DNA of 64,000 nucleotides from contig NZ_JAGGKI010000006.1 of NCBI RefSeq assembly GCF_017873605.1, forward strand, positions 186,001 to 250,000, read 5' to 3'. This document shows, piece by piece, positions 1 to 8,943 of this stretch (position 1 is its first letter; each line of letters begins with the position of its first letter). The position numbers and the translations under genes were made by a program. The notes below the pieces were generated by a model. It made no database searches. It was not told the DNA's origin and saw only the letters and a list, made by a program, of their open reading frames with translations. This DNA is from Paenibacillus lactis. Its GTDB lineage: Bacteria > Bacillota > Bacilli > Paenibacillales > Paenibacillaceae.

Positions 1-2
1 CC

Positions 3-2627
3 GAACAGGATAAGGTAGAGCTGCACTGGGAGGGACGCACGCTTCCGGGACGCATCGTGACGCTGTATGCATGGGATTATGAGACTGGCAAGTGGACAGC
101 GCTGAAGTCGGCCACCGGCGACGATGCCGAATCCGACATCGCCCTGACGGCGGAAGTGGATCCTAAGCGTTATGTGCGAAATGGCAAAATCCAGGCCATG
201 GTGCAGGATGAAGTGAAGAGCGCGAACGCGCCGTTCAACATTTTATGGTTTACGGACACGCAGTATTACGCGGAATCGTACCCGGATATTTTCGATAAAC
301 TGGGCGATTGGATCGCGGAAGAATATAAAAAGGGCTTGTTCAGTTATGTCATTCATACAGGTGACATCGTGAACGTGGCTGACGACGAGAAGCAGTGGGC
401 GGTAGCCGACCGCAATCTGAAGAAGCTGGACGAAGCGGGCGTACCGTATGGCGTCCTCGCGGGTAATCACGATGTCATCATTGACGGCGTGGATTACTCC
501 TACTACGGAAAGTATGTCGGGGCCGACCGATACAAGAACAATCCGTGGTATGGCGGCGAAATGGATAACAACCGCAACCATTACGACCTCGTATCGTTTG
601 GAGGCCATGACTTTATTTTCCTGTACATCGGCTTCGGACTTGAAGACACACCGGAAACCATTGCTTGGGCCAACGAGGCGCTGAAGAAGCATGCGGACCG
701 CATAGCGATCGTGGGCATGCACGCCTATCTGGAGAGCAACGGCACCTTGTCAAATATGGCACAGCGCGTGTTTGACCAGGTCATTGCACCGAACAAAAAC
801 GTGCAGCTCGTACTAAGCGGGCATTATCATGCCGCGAATAGGGTCGTGAAGACTGTGACGCATCCGGACGGATCGACGAGACAGGTGATCGAAATGCTGG
901 CAGATTATCAGGGTGGGTCGAATGGCGGAAACGGCTATCTGCGCCTGCTTCAATTCGATCCGGTCTCAGGTACGCTGGACGTGGATACGTACTCGCCTTA
1001 CTTGGACGATTACAATTTCTTTGACGACGCCATCGAGGATTTTACCGAGCCGTTTGCGTTCAGGGACATTCAAAAACGGGTGGCAACCGATTATTTTGCA
1101 GTCAACGTGTACAAAAATAAGCTGATTGGCGAGAAAAAAGACGTGAAATCCGGAGAAATTGCCTCAGCCGCATGGAAGGGGCTTGAAGCCGGCAAGACGT
1201 ATTACTGGTATATGGATATTACCGATGAATTCGGCGCCAAGCAGCTGAGCCCAATCTATCGTTTTACGACCTCGAAGAAAACGTCTCCGCCTGGAGGCGG
1301 AAATGACGGCGACGGCAACAATGGGGGCGGTAATAACGGTAATAACGGAAACAACGGAAACAACGGAAACAACGGCAATAACGACGGCAGTAATCAACCA
1401 GGCCAAAGCAAGCCAGGTGGAAAACCACCGGCCACTGGGCCTTCCAGACCGGGAACGATTACGGCGCAAATCGCCATAAACGGCCAGAGGGCTCAAGCAG
1501 CCGTCAGCGAATCGGAGCTCAGCAGTGCCTTCGAGAGCGTCTCTGCGAACGCGCGTGGAATCAAGACCGTGACGATCCAGCTGGACGAAAGCGCCCGCTC
1601 GTTCAACGGCGAAATCGTCATCCAGGTTCCGTCAGCTTACTTGAACCGCAATCACGCGCGGGAACGGATCGAGATCGTTACGCCGCAGGCAACCGTGAAG
1701 CTGGCTTCCGATATGCTGAACCGTCTGCCGGATGCAGGGCAGTTCACGGGTATCGTGGTACGGGCGGGTGATCGAAGCCTGTTGTCCACGGACCAGCTTG
1801 CCGGGATCGCTAATAGACCGGTCGTTGAGTTGCTGCTGCAAATCGATGGCAAGACGGTGGAATGGCCGGGAAGTACTACCCCAGTATCCGTCTCGCTCCA
1901 CTATGCAGCCAAGACCGACGAACGAACGGATCAGCTGGTCGCGTGGGAAGTCGATGCGATGGGAGCGATAACCTCTGTCCTGAACGCATTTTACGATGAA
2001 GAGCTTCGTGCTCTGACGTTCGAGACAGGCAAGCTTGGCACATATGCGATTGCATATAAGCCGGTATCCTATCGGGATGTGGAACCGGGAAGCTGGTATG
2101 CAGACGCCGTCCATTACCTTTCTGCCCGTGACATTATTAAGGGGGCGGGAGGAGGACGGTATCTGCCGCAGAAGGAGATCAGCCGGGCCGATTTCCTGGT
2201 CATGGCGATGAACGCCTTCGGCATAAATCCGGAGAATACGGATGAAGACGGTAATTTTGCCGATGCGGGCAGCCGCTACTATACGCCGTATCTATCTACA
2301 GCGAAGAAGCTGGGATTTGTCCATGGAACGGGAGATAACCGGTTCAGACCAGGGGACTCGATCACGCGTCAGGATATGGTCGTCATGCTCCATGCGATGA
2401 TGGAATCGGTTGGCAGCGAGCTGCCGGGCGGAGGAAAGAAGATCGAAAGCTATACCGATGCGAAGGACGTATCCAGTTATGCGAAGGAAGCGATGGACTA
2501 CATGCTGGATGCCGGAATGCTTCAAGGCACCATTGGAGGCAAGCTGTCACCGAAGTCTGTTACCAATCGGGCCATGGCAGCGCAGCTGATGTACAACTAC
2601 CTGCTCAGAAGCCGGGAGGCTTCGTAA
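3..2627 (+). CDS. SLH-anchored metallophosphoesterase (5' end outside the window)
   Basis: The reading frame is open from base 3, so the true start lies upstream; the ATG at 57 is unlikely to be the start because homologous-looking sequence precedes it. Visible domains in order: a calcineurin-like phosphoesterase with FTDTQ, HTGD, AGNHD and SGHYH metal-ligand motifs (about the first 300 codons); a fibronectin-like segment; a Gly/Asn-rich linker built from GNN repeats around base 1300-1390; a domain of unknown fold; and three SLH repeats in the last 190 residues (starting near YRDVEPGSWYADAV, FADAGSRYYTPYL and YTDAKDVSSYAKEA). SLH repeats bind pyruvylated secondary wall polymer, so the enzyme is expected on the cell surface. 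The substrate (nucleotide, phosphodiester or phosphoprotein) cannot be told from the sequence. A strong terminator follows, so it ends its transcript. Confidence 0.9.
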   Translation, partial: EQDKVELHWEGRTLPGRIVTLYAWDYETGKWTALKSATGDDAESDIALTAEVDPKRYVRNGKIQAMVQDEVKSANAPFNILWFTDTQYYAESYPDIFDKLGDWIAEEYKKGLFSYVIHTGDIVNVADDEKQWAVADRNLKKLDEAGVPYGVLAGNHDVIIDGVDYSYYGKYVGADRYKNNPWYGGEMDNNRNHYDLVSFGGHDFIFLYIGFGLEDTPETIAWANEALKKHADRIAIVGMHAYLESNGTLSNMAQRVFDQVIAPNKNVQLVLSGHYHAANRVVKTVTHPDGSTRQVIEMLADYQGGSNGGNGYLRLLQFDPVSGTLDVDTYSPYLDDYNFFDDAIEDFTEPFAFRDIQKRVATDYFAVNVYKNKLIGEKKDVKSGEIASAAWKGLEAGKTYYWYMDITDEFGAKQLSPIYRFTTSKKTSPPGGGNDGDGNNGGGNNGNNGNNGNNGNNGNNDGSNQPGQSKPGGKPPATGPSRPGTITAQIAINGQRAQAAVSESELSSAFESVSANARGIKTVTIQLDESARSFNGEIVIQVPSAYLNRNHARERIEIVTPQATVKLASDMLNRLPDAGQFTGIVVRAGDRSLLSTDQLAGIANRPVVELLLQIDGKTVEWPGSTTPVSVSLHYAAKTDERTDQLVAWEVDAMGAITSVLNAFYDEELRALTFETGKLGTYAIAYKPVSYRDVEPGSWYADAVHYLSARDIIKGAGGGRYLPQKEISRADFLVMAMNAFGINPENTDEDGNFADAGSRYYTPYLSTAKKLGFVHGTGDNRFRPGDSITRQDMVVMLHAMMESVGSELPGGGKKIESYTDAKDVSSYAKEAMDYMLDAGMLQGTIGGKLSPKSVTNRAMAAQLMYNYLLRSREAS

Positions 2628-2682
2628 GAAACGGAGTAAGGGTCGAGCTGGTATCATATGCATATGATGGATTTATGTGTTC

Positions 2683-2712
2683 GAGCGGGAGGAGCCTCCC
2701 GCTCTTTTTTTT
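2683..2712 (+). terminator. Intrinsic terminator after the SLH protein
   Basis: A perfect 10-bp stem (GAGCGGGAGG with CCTCCCGCTC, 2-base loop) runs directly into eight T residues, 55 bases after the stop codon. Confidence 0.9.
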
Positions 2713-2866
2713 GTTGAAGTAAAATTTCAAGGCCCCTTCTCACCGACCGGAAGATCAATCTGACATCTGAAAATCCGTCCCGTTTTTATTAATAACGAAT
2801 TTACTATCATTCATAATTATGGTACCGTATGAGCATGGAGATGTACGAAAGGAGCATGGACTAAAA

Positions 2867-3026
2867 ATGGCAGATATCCTGTAATGGTGAAGGAATGGAA
2901 AGGATATGTTGAACCCTTTTTCATTAAAGGGTCAATTTCCCATTTTTTGTTTAACCATTATTGGATCGCTGGGTTCATGTGCTATAAATACACCGGGCGA
3001 ATTCCTTTTTAGGTATTCGCTTTTTT
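2867..3026 (+). promoter_or_regulatory. Structured leader with a five-codon ORF and three hairpins upstream of the SDR gene
   Basis: The 461-base gap before the SDR gene holds more than a terminator. An ORF of five codons, MADIL then stop, lies at 2867-2884, 12 bases after AAAGGAG. Its stop sits inside the left arm of a 7-bp hairpin (ATATCCT 2874-2880 with AGGATAT 2901-2907). A second hairpin follows (TTGAACCCTTT 2909-2919 with AAAGGGTCAA 2926-2935) with a T-rich tail, and a third (GCGAAT 2997-3002 with ATTCGC 3015-3020) ends in six T. This resembles a leader-peptide attenuator, but no known family was recognised and the ribosome-site spacing is long. Confidence 0.4.
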
Positions 3027-3088
3027 AATGGGTGAGCCTACGTCTCCATTAGCACGTCAATCGGCGTTTCCGTGAGGAGATGCGGGGT

Positions 3089-3865
3089 ATGAAACGATTA
3101 ATGAATAAGATTGCCATTGTTACGGGCGCCAGTCGGGAGATGGGCATAGGTACTGCAATATGCCTGGAATTAGCAAGAGAAGGCGCTGACATCTTTTTCA
3201 CTCATTGGTCAGCCTATGATCAAGGCATGGACTATTTTGTTAATGAGGATTTGGACTGGGCAGAACATCTAATGGAGGAAATCCGCAGCTTGGGCGTAAG
3301 GTGCGAATCCATGGAGTTGGATTTATCGCAGATAGAAGCACCGGAAATACTGCTTAATGAAGTTCAGGAGAAGCTGGGATTGCCGTCCATTCTTGTAAAT
3401 AACGCAACCCATTCCGTTGATGTTGATTTTCGATCACTCAATGCGGATATCCTCGATGCTCATTATAACGTGAACATTCGAGGAACGTGTCTTTTGACGG
3501 TTGAGTTCGCTCGTCGAATTGAAGGCACACACGGTGGCCGAATTATTAACCTGGTATCGGGTCAGGACAAATCACCTCAACCTGGAAATTTGGCTTATGT
3601 TTCGACCAAGGGGGCGATTTCCACTTTTACGAAATCCGTTGCTCTCGAATTAGCGCCGCTTCATATCACCGTTAATGCAGTAGACCCTGGACCAACAGAC
3701 ACTGGATGGATGAACGATGAATTGAAAGAATACTTGCTACCGAGATTCCCTATGGGGCGGATCGGTGAACCTAAAGATGCTGCCAAATTAATCGTTTTTC
3801 TAGCAAGCGAAGAATCTGAATGGATTACGGGACAGATTATTCATTCCGATGGAGGCTTCTGGTGA
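3089..3865 (+). CDS. SDR-family NAD(P)-dependent oxidoreductase
   Basis: A 258-residue classical short-chain dehydrogenase. Visible motifs: TGASREMGIGTA, the cofactor-binding glycine motif; NNAT around the middle; a catalytic Ser in VSGQD; YVSTK giving the Tyr-x-x-x-Lys pair; and a PGPTDTGW motif after the active site. The end, ITGQIIHSDGGFW, is typical of 3-oxoacyl-ACP reductase-like members. The ATG at 3089 was chosen because GAGGAG sits nine bases upstream; the ATG at 3080 touches that site directly. Substrate is unknown. It stands alone, and the leader RNA upstream suggests it may be inducible rather than housekeeping. Confidence 0.88.
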   Translation: MKRLMNKIAIVTGASREMGIGTAICLELAREGADIFFTHWSAYDQGMDYFVNEDLDWAEHLMEEIRSLGVRCESMELDLSQIEAPEILLNEVQEKLGLPSILVNNATHSVDVDFRSLNADILDAHYNVNIRGTCLLTVEFARRIEGTHGGRIINLVSGQDKSPQPGNLAYVSTKGAISTFTKSVALELAPLHITVNAVDPGPTDTGWMNDELKEYLLPRFPMGRIGEPKDAAKLIVFLASEESEWITGQIIHSDGGFW

Positions 3866-3896
3866 GTTCTCCTCAGTGGTTGACTGATTAAAAAAT

Positions 3897-3933
3897 CAAA
3901 GCTGCCGGATCCATGGTCGACTCGGCAGCTTTG
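3897..3933. terminator. Perfect 11-bp hairpin after the SDR gene
   Basis: CAAAGCTGCCG (3897-3907) pairs perfectly with CGGCAGCTTTG (3923-3933). There is no T run on the plus-strand side; the A run just before it would make it a terminator on the minus strand. It probably ends the SDR transcript, but the orientation is uncertain. Confidence 0.5.
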
Positions 3934-4067
3934 CCGCGTTATAAGAGATATCAATTAGGAATTGATAGTTACCCGGGTTCGATATACGGATTGCCGCTCC
4001 ACCCACCCAGTGAAGAGATCCACGCAAGGTTAAGGTTTACGGCGGTATACCAAAAGGAGATAGCAGG

Positions 4068-4298
4068 ATGGCAACCAATCAAACGGTTCGTTTGGCAATT
4101 GAAGAATCTATACGATTCCTTGAATCCACTTCGCAATGGGTGACAGCCCACGGTGAACACACCCGCCAGAAATGGGATGGGGCATGGTGGCATATGTCTG
4201 TGCTTTATGAAATGGGAGAGGTGAGTCAGATTCCCGAATCTGTGATCGCCAGAGCCAAACATTTACTCGAAACTCAAGTGTGGCAGACTTGGGGATAG
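4068..4298 (+). CDS. Small protein of unknown function (76 aa)
   Basis: AAAAGGAG lies at a good distance before the ATG, and an intrinsic terminator follows 37 bases after the stop, so this looks like a real monocistronic gene. The product is 76 residues, hydrophilic and mostly helical in character, rich in Trp (QKWDGAWWHMSVLYEMG), without signal peptide or membrane segment. No family was recognised. It lies between the SDR gene and a dihydrofolate-reductase-like gene but is separated from both by terminator-like hairpins. Confidence 0.6.
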   Translation: MATNQTVRLAIEESIRFLESTSQWVTAHGEHTRQKWDGAWWHMSVLYEMGEVSQIPESVIARAKHLLETQVWQTWG

Positions 4299-4334
4299 CC
4301 ACGCCTTGCGCCGGAGGAAACTTTTTTCATGCAA

Positions 4335-4358
4335 AGTCGCTTATCGGCGGCTTTTTTT
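4335..4358 (+). terminator. Intrinsic terminator
   Basis: AGTCGC (4335-4340) pairs with GCGGCT (4347-4352, one G-T wobble) and is followed by a seven-T run. Confidence 0.75.
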
Positions 4359-4442
4359 ATTTTCGATGGATACGTTATATGACATTAGATGACATCATTA
4401 AGGGCTAGAATAAGTGGTAAATCCCGAAAGGAGAAACAAAGC

Positions 4443-5003
4443 ATGAAACGTAAAATCATTTTAGATTTAGCCGTAACTTTAGATGGTTATATTGAAGGAA
4501 AGAATGGGGAAGTAGATTGGTGCATTATGGACCCGGAGATGGGGTTTTTGGATTTCTTGAATCAAATCGATACGATATTGTATGGAAGAAAAAGTTATGA
4601 TTTGTGGGGCCAATTCACGCCGGATCCGGATCAATCGGACGCTGATCATGAGCTTTGGTCAATCGTTCACAGTAAAGAAAAATATGTGTTTTCCCGGACA
4701 CAATCAGGAAACGATCATAAAGCAATCTACATCAACGATCATATTCTTGAAGAAGTACATGCAATAAAGAATAAGCCGGGTAATGACATCTGGTTATATG
4801 GAGGAGCAAGCCTCATTACAACCTTTATCCAGTTAGGGCTGGTTGATGTATTCAGATTATCGGTTCACCCTGTCGTTTTGGGAGAAGGAAAACCGTTGTT
4901 CGTGGATATCAAGCAAAGGTTGAATTTAAAGCTGGTGAATACAAGAACGTTCTCCTCAGGAGTCGTGCAGCTCATCTATCATTTGGATGGAAGCGAAAAG
5001 TGA
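4443..5003 (+). CDS. Dihydrofolate reductase / RibD C-terminal family protein
   Basis: A 186-residue protein of the dihydrofolate-reductase-like superfamily that also includes the RibD C-terminal reductase domain. It opens with KIILDLAVTLDGYIEG, has the ILYGRKSYDLW segment that lines the NADPH site, and IWLYGGASLITTFIQLGLVD followed by HPVVLGEGKPLF, both typical of the YwjB/YyaP-like group. Known members are presumed NADPH reductases of unassigned substrate; true folate reduction is not implied. The ATG at 4443 has AAAGGAG 13 bases upstream; the longer frame to 4389 has no such support. The next gene converges on it six bases away. Confidence 0.85.
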   Translation: MKRKIILDLAVTLDGYIEGKNGEVDWCIMDPEMGFLDFLNQIDTILYGRKSYDLWGQFTPDPDQSDADHELWSIVHSKEKYVFSRTQSGNDHKAIYINDHILEEVHAIKNKPGNDIWLYGGASLITTFIQLGLVDVFRLSVHPVVLGEGKPLFVDIKQRLNLKLVNTRTFSSGVVQLIYHLDGSEK

Positions 5004-5009
5004 ACCGGG

Positions 5010-5351
5010 TTAACCTCGGGAAGATGTTTTAGTTAAATGATAGCTCTGTTTGATCATGTCATGAATTTCTTCTTCTGGTACGGTGCCGTCAAGAATAATA
5101 GAATTCCAATGGTTTTTATTAAGGTGAAAGGCCGGAACTACTGCAGTGTATGCCTGGCGTAAGAACTCGAGCATGCCGGGTTCGCATTTTACATTGATCC
5201 AAATAAGATGGTCTTTTTCAAAAATCCAAGCAAAAACTTTATTGTTATCTTGATGCCGAATCACTGTCCAATTTTTATCACGAAATGGTTGATCCTCATA
5301 CGCATGGCTCAAACTCAAACAGTAATCAATGGCTTCCTGTCTACTTCGCAT
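5010..5351 (-). CDS. MmcQ/YjbR family protein
   Basis: A 113-residue MmcQ/YjbR (CyaY-like fold) protein: it begins with a short helical segment, then YCLSLSHAYEDQPFRDKNWT, KVFAWIFEKDHLIWINVKC and a C-terminal HLNKNHWNSIILDG segment typical of the family, ending with EEEIHDMIKQSYHLT. Family members have a double-wing DNA-binding-like fold, but no established function. The start has GGGGGAG six bases upstream. It is convergent with the gene on its left and shares no obvious operon. Confidence 0.85.
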   Translation of the reverse strand: MRSRQEAIDYCLSLSHAYEDQPFRDKNWTVIRHQDNNKVFAWIFEKDHLIWINVKCEPGMLEFLRQAYTAVVPAFHLNKNHWNSIILDGTVPEEEIHDMIKQSYHLTKTSSRG

Positions 5352-5375
5352 TCATAACTCCCCCAACCTATAACC

Positions 5376-5410
5376 TACAAAAATGCCGTGGCTTGTACGG
5401 CATTTTTGTA
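5376..5410. terminator. Bidirectional terminator between yjbR-like and tetR genes
   Basis: A 14-bp perfect stem, TACAAAAATGCCGT with ACGGCATTTTTGTA, with a seven-base loop. It carries T tracts on both strands. On the minus strand it lies about 110 bases after the TetR stop codon and so probably ends that transcript. Confidence 0.85.
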
Positions 5411-5517
5411 TGCACTCCTAATCAACATCAAGCGCAGAACTACTAATAACATAACAAATATGGTTGTCGGGGGACAAGCCGAAGCTGCAAGGAACACGGA
5501 TCGACACTTGGTTCCTT

Positions 5518-6132
5518 TCATTTAATCAGACTGTCACGTTCTTTACGTGGGGGTGCTGTGAGTAATGATAACGCTGAGTCGATGCAGCTATCGATCCATT
5601 CCCGATTAGGATTGGATTTCTTTAATACCGTTATTCCGATGAAAGCTACCACAAGGGACTGGGCTATCGCCCGATCGTTGATCGATTCGTCGATCTCTCC
5701 GGAGCGTATCCCTCGTTTAAGGGCGTCTTCAAACATCGCCGCTAAATATTGTTGATGCTCTCGCGTCAAAATTTCAAACTTCGCATCGTGCGGAGCGAGC
5801 TCCACCATCGTATTAATGCAGAAGCAGCCATTCTGCTCAAGGGTTCCGTCAGGGAACGCCCCTTCCAGAAACAAGCGCCTGAAGGCAGTCTTGACACTCG
5901 TACTTTCGTTAAGCTTCAAGCGAATGGATTTAGCATGTATTTCGTTATACTTTCGAAGGGCTGATTCAAACAAAGATAATTTGTCTCCAAATGCAGCATA
6001 TAAACTAGGTTTCTGAATCTTCATTCGAGAAGTTAAGTCAGTAAGTGAAGTCGCCTCGTATCCCTTTTCCCAAAACACATGCATTGCCTCCGTTAAAGCC
6101 TGTTGTTCATCAAATTCACGAATTCTAGCCAT
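5518..6132 (-). CDS. TetR/AcrR-family transcriptional repressor
   Basis: A 204-residue TetR-family regulator. The N-terminal 50 residues hold the helix-turn-helix (ALTEAMHVFWEKGYEATSLT, then MKIQKPSLYAAFGDK), followed by a helical ligand-binding domain with Cys residues in EQNGCFCINT, a feature of the YxaF/LmrA and AcuR-like subgroup. AGGAGGGG precedes the ATG. It is divergent from the MFS efflux gene, and a palindrome TACCGAACGGTA lies between that gene's promoter and its start, so it very likely represses the transporter in response to a toxic ligand. Confidence 0.92.
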   Translation of the reverse strand: MARIREFDEQQALTEAMHVFWEKGYEATSLTDLTSRMKIQKPSLYAAFGDKLSLFESALRKYNEIHAKSIRLKLNESTSVKTAFRRLFLEGAFPDGTLEQNGCFCINTMVELAPHDAKFEILTREHQQYLAAMFEDALKRGIRSGEIDESINDRAIAQSLVVAFIGITVLKKSNPNREWIDSCIDSALSLLTAPPRKERDSLIK

Positions 6133-6203
6133 AACCCCTCCTGATTAAATACCTTTTAGTACATAATATTTTATCGAATAATATTGATTAAATCAAGCAA
6201 GTG

Positions 6204-6260
6204 TTGACATTCATCCATTTCTGTGAGTTAATTGGTCTCAAAATAACATACCGAACGGTA
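6204..6260 (+). promoter_or_regulatory. Promoter and TetR-type operator of the MFS gene
   Basis: TTGACA at 6204-6209 and a weak TTAATT at 6228-6233 (18-base spacer) form a plausible promoter. The perfect palindrome TACCGAACGGTA at 6249-6260 lies just downstream of the expected start of transcription, the position of a roadblock operator. The ACCGnnCGGT core is typical of TetR-family sites. Confidence 0.65.
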
Positions 6261-6280
6261 CATTTAAGGAGGCTGATTTA

Positions 6281-7510
6281 ATGTCAAGTTCCCCTAAGCT
6301 TCGTCCGAATTACACGGAATCACAAGCTCAACTATCGAGCGCGGCGGTTTTTCTTTATGCGGTCATCTGCGGATCGGCAGTAGCAACGGTTTATTTCTCC
6401 CAACCTTTGCTCGATATGATGGCTACTGAGTTTGGTATGAATAGATCTATCATCGGTACGGTAGTAACCGTGACCCAGATTTGTTATGCGTTTGGGTTAT
6501 TGTTCTTGGTGCCGTTAGGGGATATGTTTAATCCGCGTCGGCTTGTAACGGGGATGATCGTGTTATTATCGATCGCATTAAGTATCGTCGCATTAGCTTC
6601 AAAACCTTGGTTTCTATTCCTCGGCTTGGGGACGGTTGGATTCCAGGCTGTAGTTGCACAAGTGCTTGTTGCTCTTGCCTCTGATCGAGCACCGCAATAC
6701 AGACGTGGCCGCACGATTGGAGTTGTTACTAGTGGAATTGTAATAGGGATACTACTGGCCCGTACCTTCTCGGGCACCTTAGCGGATATGAACGGATGGC
6801 GTTCCGTATATATCGTCTCGGCAGTGATCATGATCTCATTGGCTTTTGTGTTCCTAACCGTTACACCCGATACAAGACGTCCGCCAAGTAAGAACTCGTA
6901 CAGGGAAGTACTCCGCTCCATAAAAGATTTATTCGTACAAATCCCCCTATTGAGAATTCGCGGCCTCCTTGCCTTCTTCATTTTTTCGGACTTTAGTATT
7001 CTATGGTCCTCAATGGTTTTGCCGATGAGCTCCCCTCCACTTTCGTTCAGCCACAGCGTAATTGGATTGTTTGGACTCGCAGGTGCAGCGGGGGCGTTGG
7101 CCGCGAGCAGCGCCGGGCGACTGGCAGATCGGGGATTAGTACAACGGACAACAGGAATCGCGTTGTTGCTGTTATTGTTCGCATGGCTCCCAATCGGGTT
7201 ACTACTGCATTCCATGTGGCTTTTCATCATAGGGATCCTTATGTTGGATTTCGCAGTGTAAGCGATTCACGTTACCAATCAAAGCATGATTTTAAGTGTT
7301 CGTCCGGAAGCAAGGAGCAGGTTAACTGCCGGGTACATGGTCTTTTATTCCTTTGGAAGTGCAACGGGTGCAATCGCGTCAACCTGGATTTATTCTTGGG
7401 CAGGGTGGTTCGGCGTGTGCATGCTGGGGGTTCTAGTTAGCATGATCGCCTTGATATTTTGGGCTTGTACTTTGAATACGTCCGATTGTTCTCTTAATAA
7501 TCAGCAATAA
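6281..7510 (+). pseudogene. MFS drug efflux transporter interrupted by one in-frame TAA
   Basis: The frame opens at 6281 with AAGGAGG upstream and reads as a twelve-helix major facilitator protein of the chloramphenicol/arabinose efflux type (FSQPLLDMMATEFGMNRSIIG, LVPLGDMFNPRRLV, RRGRTIGVVTSGIVIGILLAR). At 7259-7261 a TAA follows LDFAV; the same frame then continues for 83 codons as AIHVTNQSMILSVRPEARSR, the usual sequence of this family, to the stop at 7508-7510. Relatives have Gln at the stop position (AVQAxHVTNQ), so a single CAA-to-TAA change explains the break. The first part lacks the last helices and is probably inactive unless the stop is read through. A short restart at 7286 is unlikely to matter. 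Confidence 0.85.
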
Positions 7511-7558
7511 ATTGAAGGTAGTCTTTAGGAGGACTAAACATGACTACGTTCCGCCATA

Positions 7559-7604
7559 TAAAAAAATGAGCAAAACAACACAATTCCACGTAGTTGTTCT
7601 GCTC
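7559..7604 (-). terminator. Terminator of narK (minus strand)
   Basis: GAGCAAAACAAC (7568-7579) pairs with GTTGTTCTGCTC (7593-7604) apart from one mismatch; read on the minus strand the stem is followed by a seven- to eight-T run. It lies 31 bases after the narK stop. Confidence 0.75.
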
Positions 7605-7634
7605 AATGTGCTGTACGTATGGCTAATTCCGAGA

Positions 7635-8861
7635 TTAAACCTTAGCCGATCCGGTTTGCGGGCCGGATGGCACACTGCGGAGCCAGCTGCGGCGCCATTT
7701 CAGCTGCATTACGATCGTAAGCGTCAACGAAGCCGCCGCGATAAAGCTTAAAATGATGAAGCCTGTGGCGTATGAGCCTGTCGCTTGGTACAATCGCCCT
7801 AGAATCAGCGGCAGCGCATAGCCTCCAAGTCCACCGGCAGCGCCGACGATCCCGGTAACCAGGCCGATCTCGCCGGCAAACCGTTGAGGGACGAGCTGAA
7901 ATACGGAACCGTTACCCGCTCCCAGACACATCATGCCGATAAACAGAAGGGTGACAACGACCCAAAGAGGAGGCAGGAAGGAAACACCGATCAGCATGAT
8001 CGCGGCACCGGCATAGAGAATCATCAGCATGCGGGAGCCGCCGATTCGATCGGCGAGAAAGCCCCCAACTGGGCGGAAGAAGCTCCCTGCGATGACGCAG
8101 ATCGTTGTAATGTCTGCAGCCTGAACCGCAGAGAGACCGTACTGAGTGTTAAAGAAGATCGTCAAATAGTTGGCGAGCCCGACAAAGCCGCCAAAGGTCA
8201 CGCAGTACAGGGCGCAGAATACCCAAGCATCGCGTTGTTTAAGGACATGACCATATTCGGACAGCCGTTTGGGGGCAGGGCGATTCGGACTGTTGCGGGC
8301 AAACAGCGAGAAGTAAATGAATACCAGCACAATAGGTATGATGGCAAGACCGAACACAATCTCCCAGCTTCCGAAATGCTGGGCTAGACGATTGGCGAAC
8401 AGCGTTGCAAGGACGGTACCGCTGTTCCCGGCCCCCGCAATCCCCATCGCCAGGCCTTGATGTTCCTTGGGATACCACTGACCAGCGAGAGGGAGCGCTG
8501 CGGCAAACGATGCTCCCGCGACCCCGAGCAGAACGGCAACGACGTACAATTGATCGAGTGAATCTACCCATAACCAGCCGAGCAACAGAGGGATCAGGGT
8601 GACAATCATTCCAATCTGAGCGGTGAGTTTGGGGCCGAGACGGTCAGCCAGGAAGCCTAATACAAGTCTGAGGATCGAGCCGCCCAGAACGGGCAGCGCA
8701 ACCAAATTTGCCTTCTGAACCGGATCCATCGGATAATCCGCGGCAATGATAACCGCAAGCGGCCCGAGCATGCCCCAAATCATAAAGCTGATATCGAAAT
8801 ACAGAAAAGCGCCGAACAGGGAGGGCTTATGCCCGCTTTGCCAAAAACCTTTCCTCTCCAT
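7635..8861 (-). CDS. narK: Nitrate/nitrite transporter of the NarK/NasA family
   Basis: A 408-residue major facilitator protein with about twelve hydrophobic helices. Nitrate porter signatures are present: GSILRLVLGFLADRLGPK and the two glycine-rich nitrate motifs, AGAGNSGTVLATLFANRLAQ in the first half and GIVGAAGGLGGYALPL in the second. It imports nitrate for the adjacent divergent nasB-nasC reductase. The ATG at 8861 has GAGGAG eight bases upstream. Its promoter is a near-perfect consensus, but transcription then meets a leader with two hexaloop hairpins and a terminator, so expression is probably set by antitermination (see the leader entry). It could also be named nasA. Confidence 0.92.
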   Translation of the reverse strand: MERKGFWQSGHKPSLFGAFLYFDISFMIWGMLGPLAVIIAADYPMDPVQKANLVALPVLGGSILRLVLGFLADRLGPKLTAQIGMIVTLIPLLLGWLWVDSLDQLYVVAVLLGVAGASFAAALPLAGQWYPKEHQGLAMGIAGAGNSGTVLATLFANRLAQHFGSWEIVFGLAIIPIVLVFIYFSLFARNSPNRPAPKRLSEYGHVLKQRDAWVFCALYCVTFGGFVGLANYLTIFFNTQYGLSAVQAADITTICVIAGSFFRPVGGFLADRIGGSRMLMILYAGAAIMLIGVSFLPPLWVVVTLLFIGMMCLGAGNGSVFQLVPQRFAGEIGLVTGIVGAAGGLGGYALPLILGRLYQATGSYATGFIILSFIAAASLTLTIVMQLKWRRSWLRSVPSGPQTGSAKV

Positions 8862-8943
8862 GACTTTCACTCCTCATCCAAATGTGTTCTTCTCTGTTCT
8901 CTTTGCTTCATGAAGCCAAATCGCAAAATCCCCAGCCGCAGGC

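Noticed and set aside
1310-1390. Tandem AACGGAAAC-type DNA repeats
   Set aside because: They encode the Gly/Asn linker of the SLH protein and are explained by coding, not by a CRISPR or other repeat array.
7540-7569. Nine-codon ORF (MTTFRHIKK) with a perfect AGGAGG site after the MFS pseudogene
   Set aside because: It ends within the narK terminator, has no conserved feature I know and no following gene on that strand; it may be a gene remnant, but there is no support.
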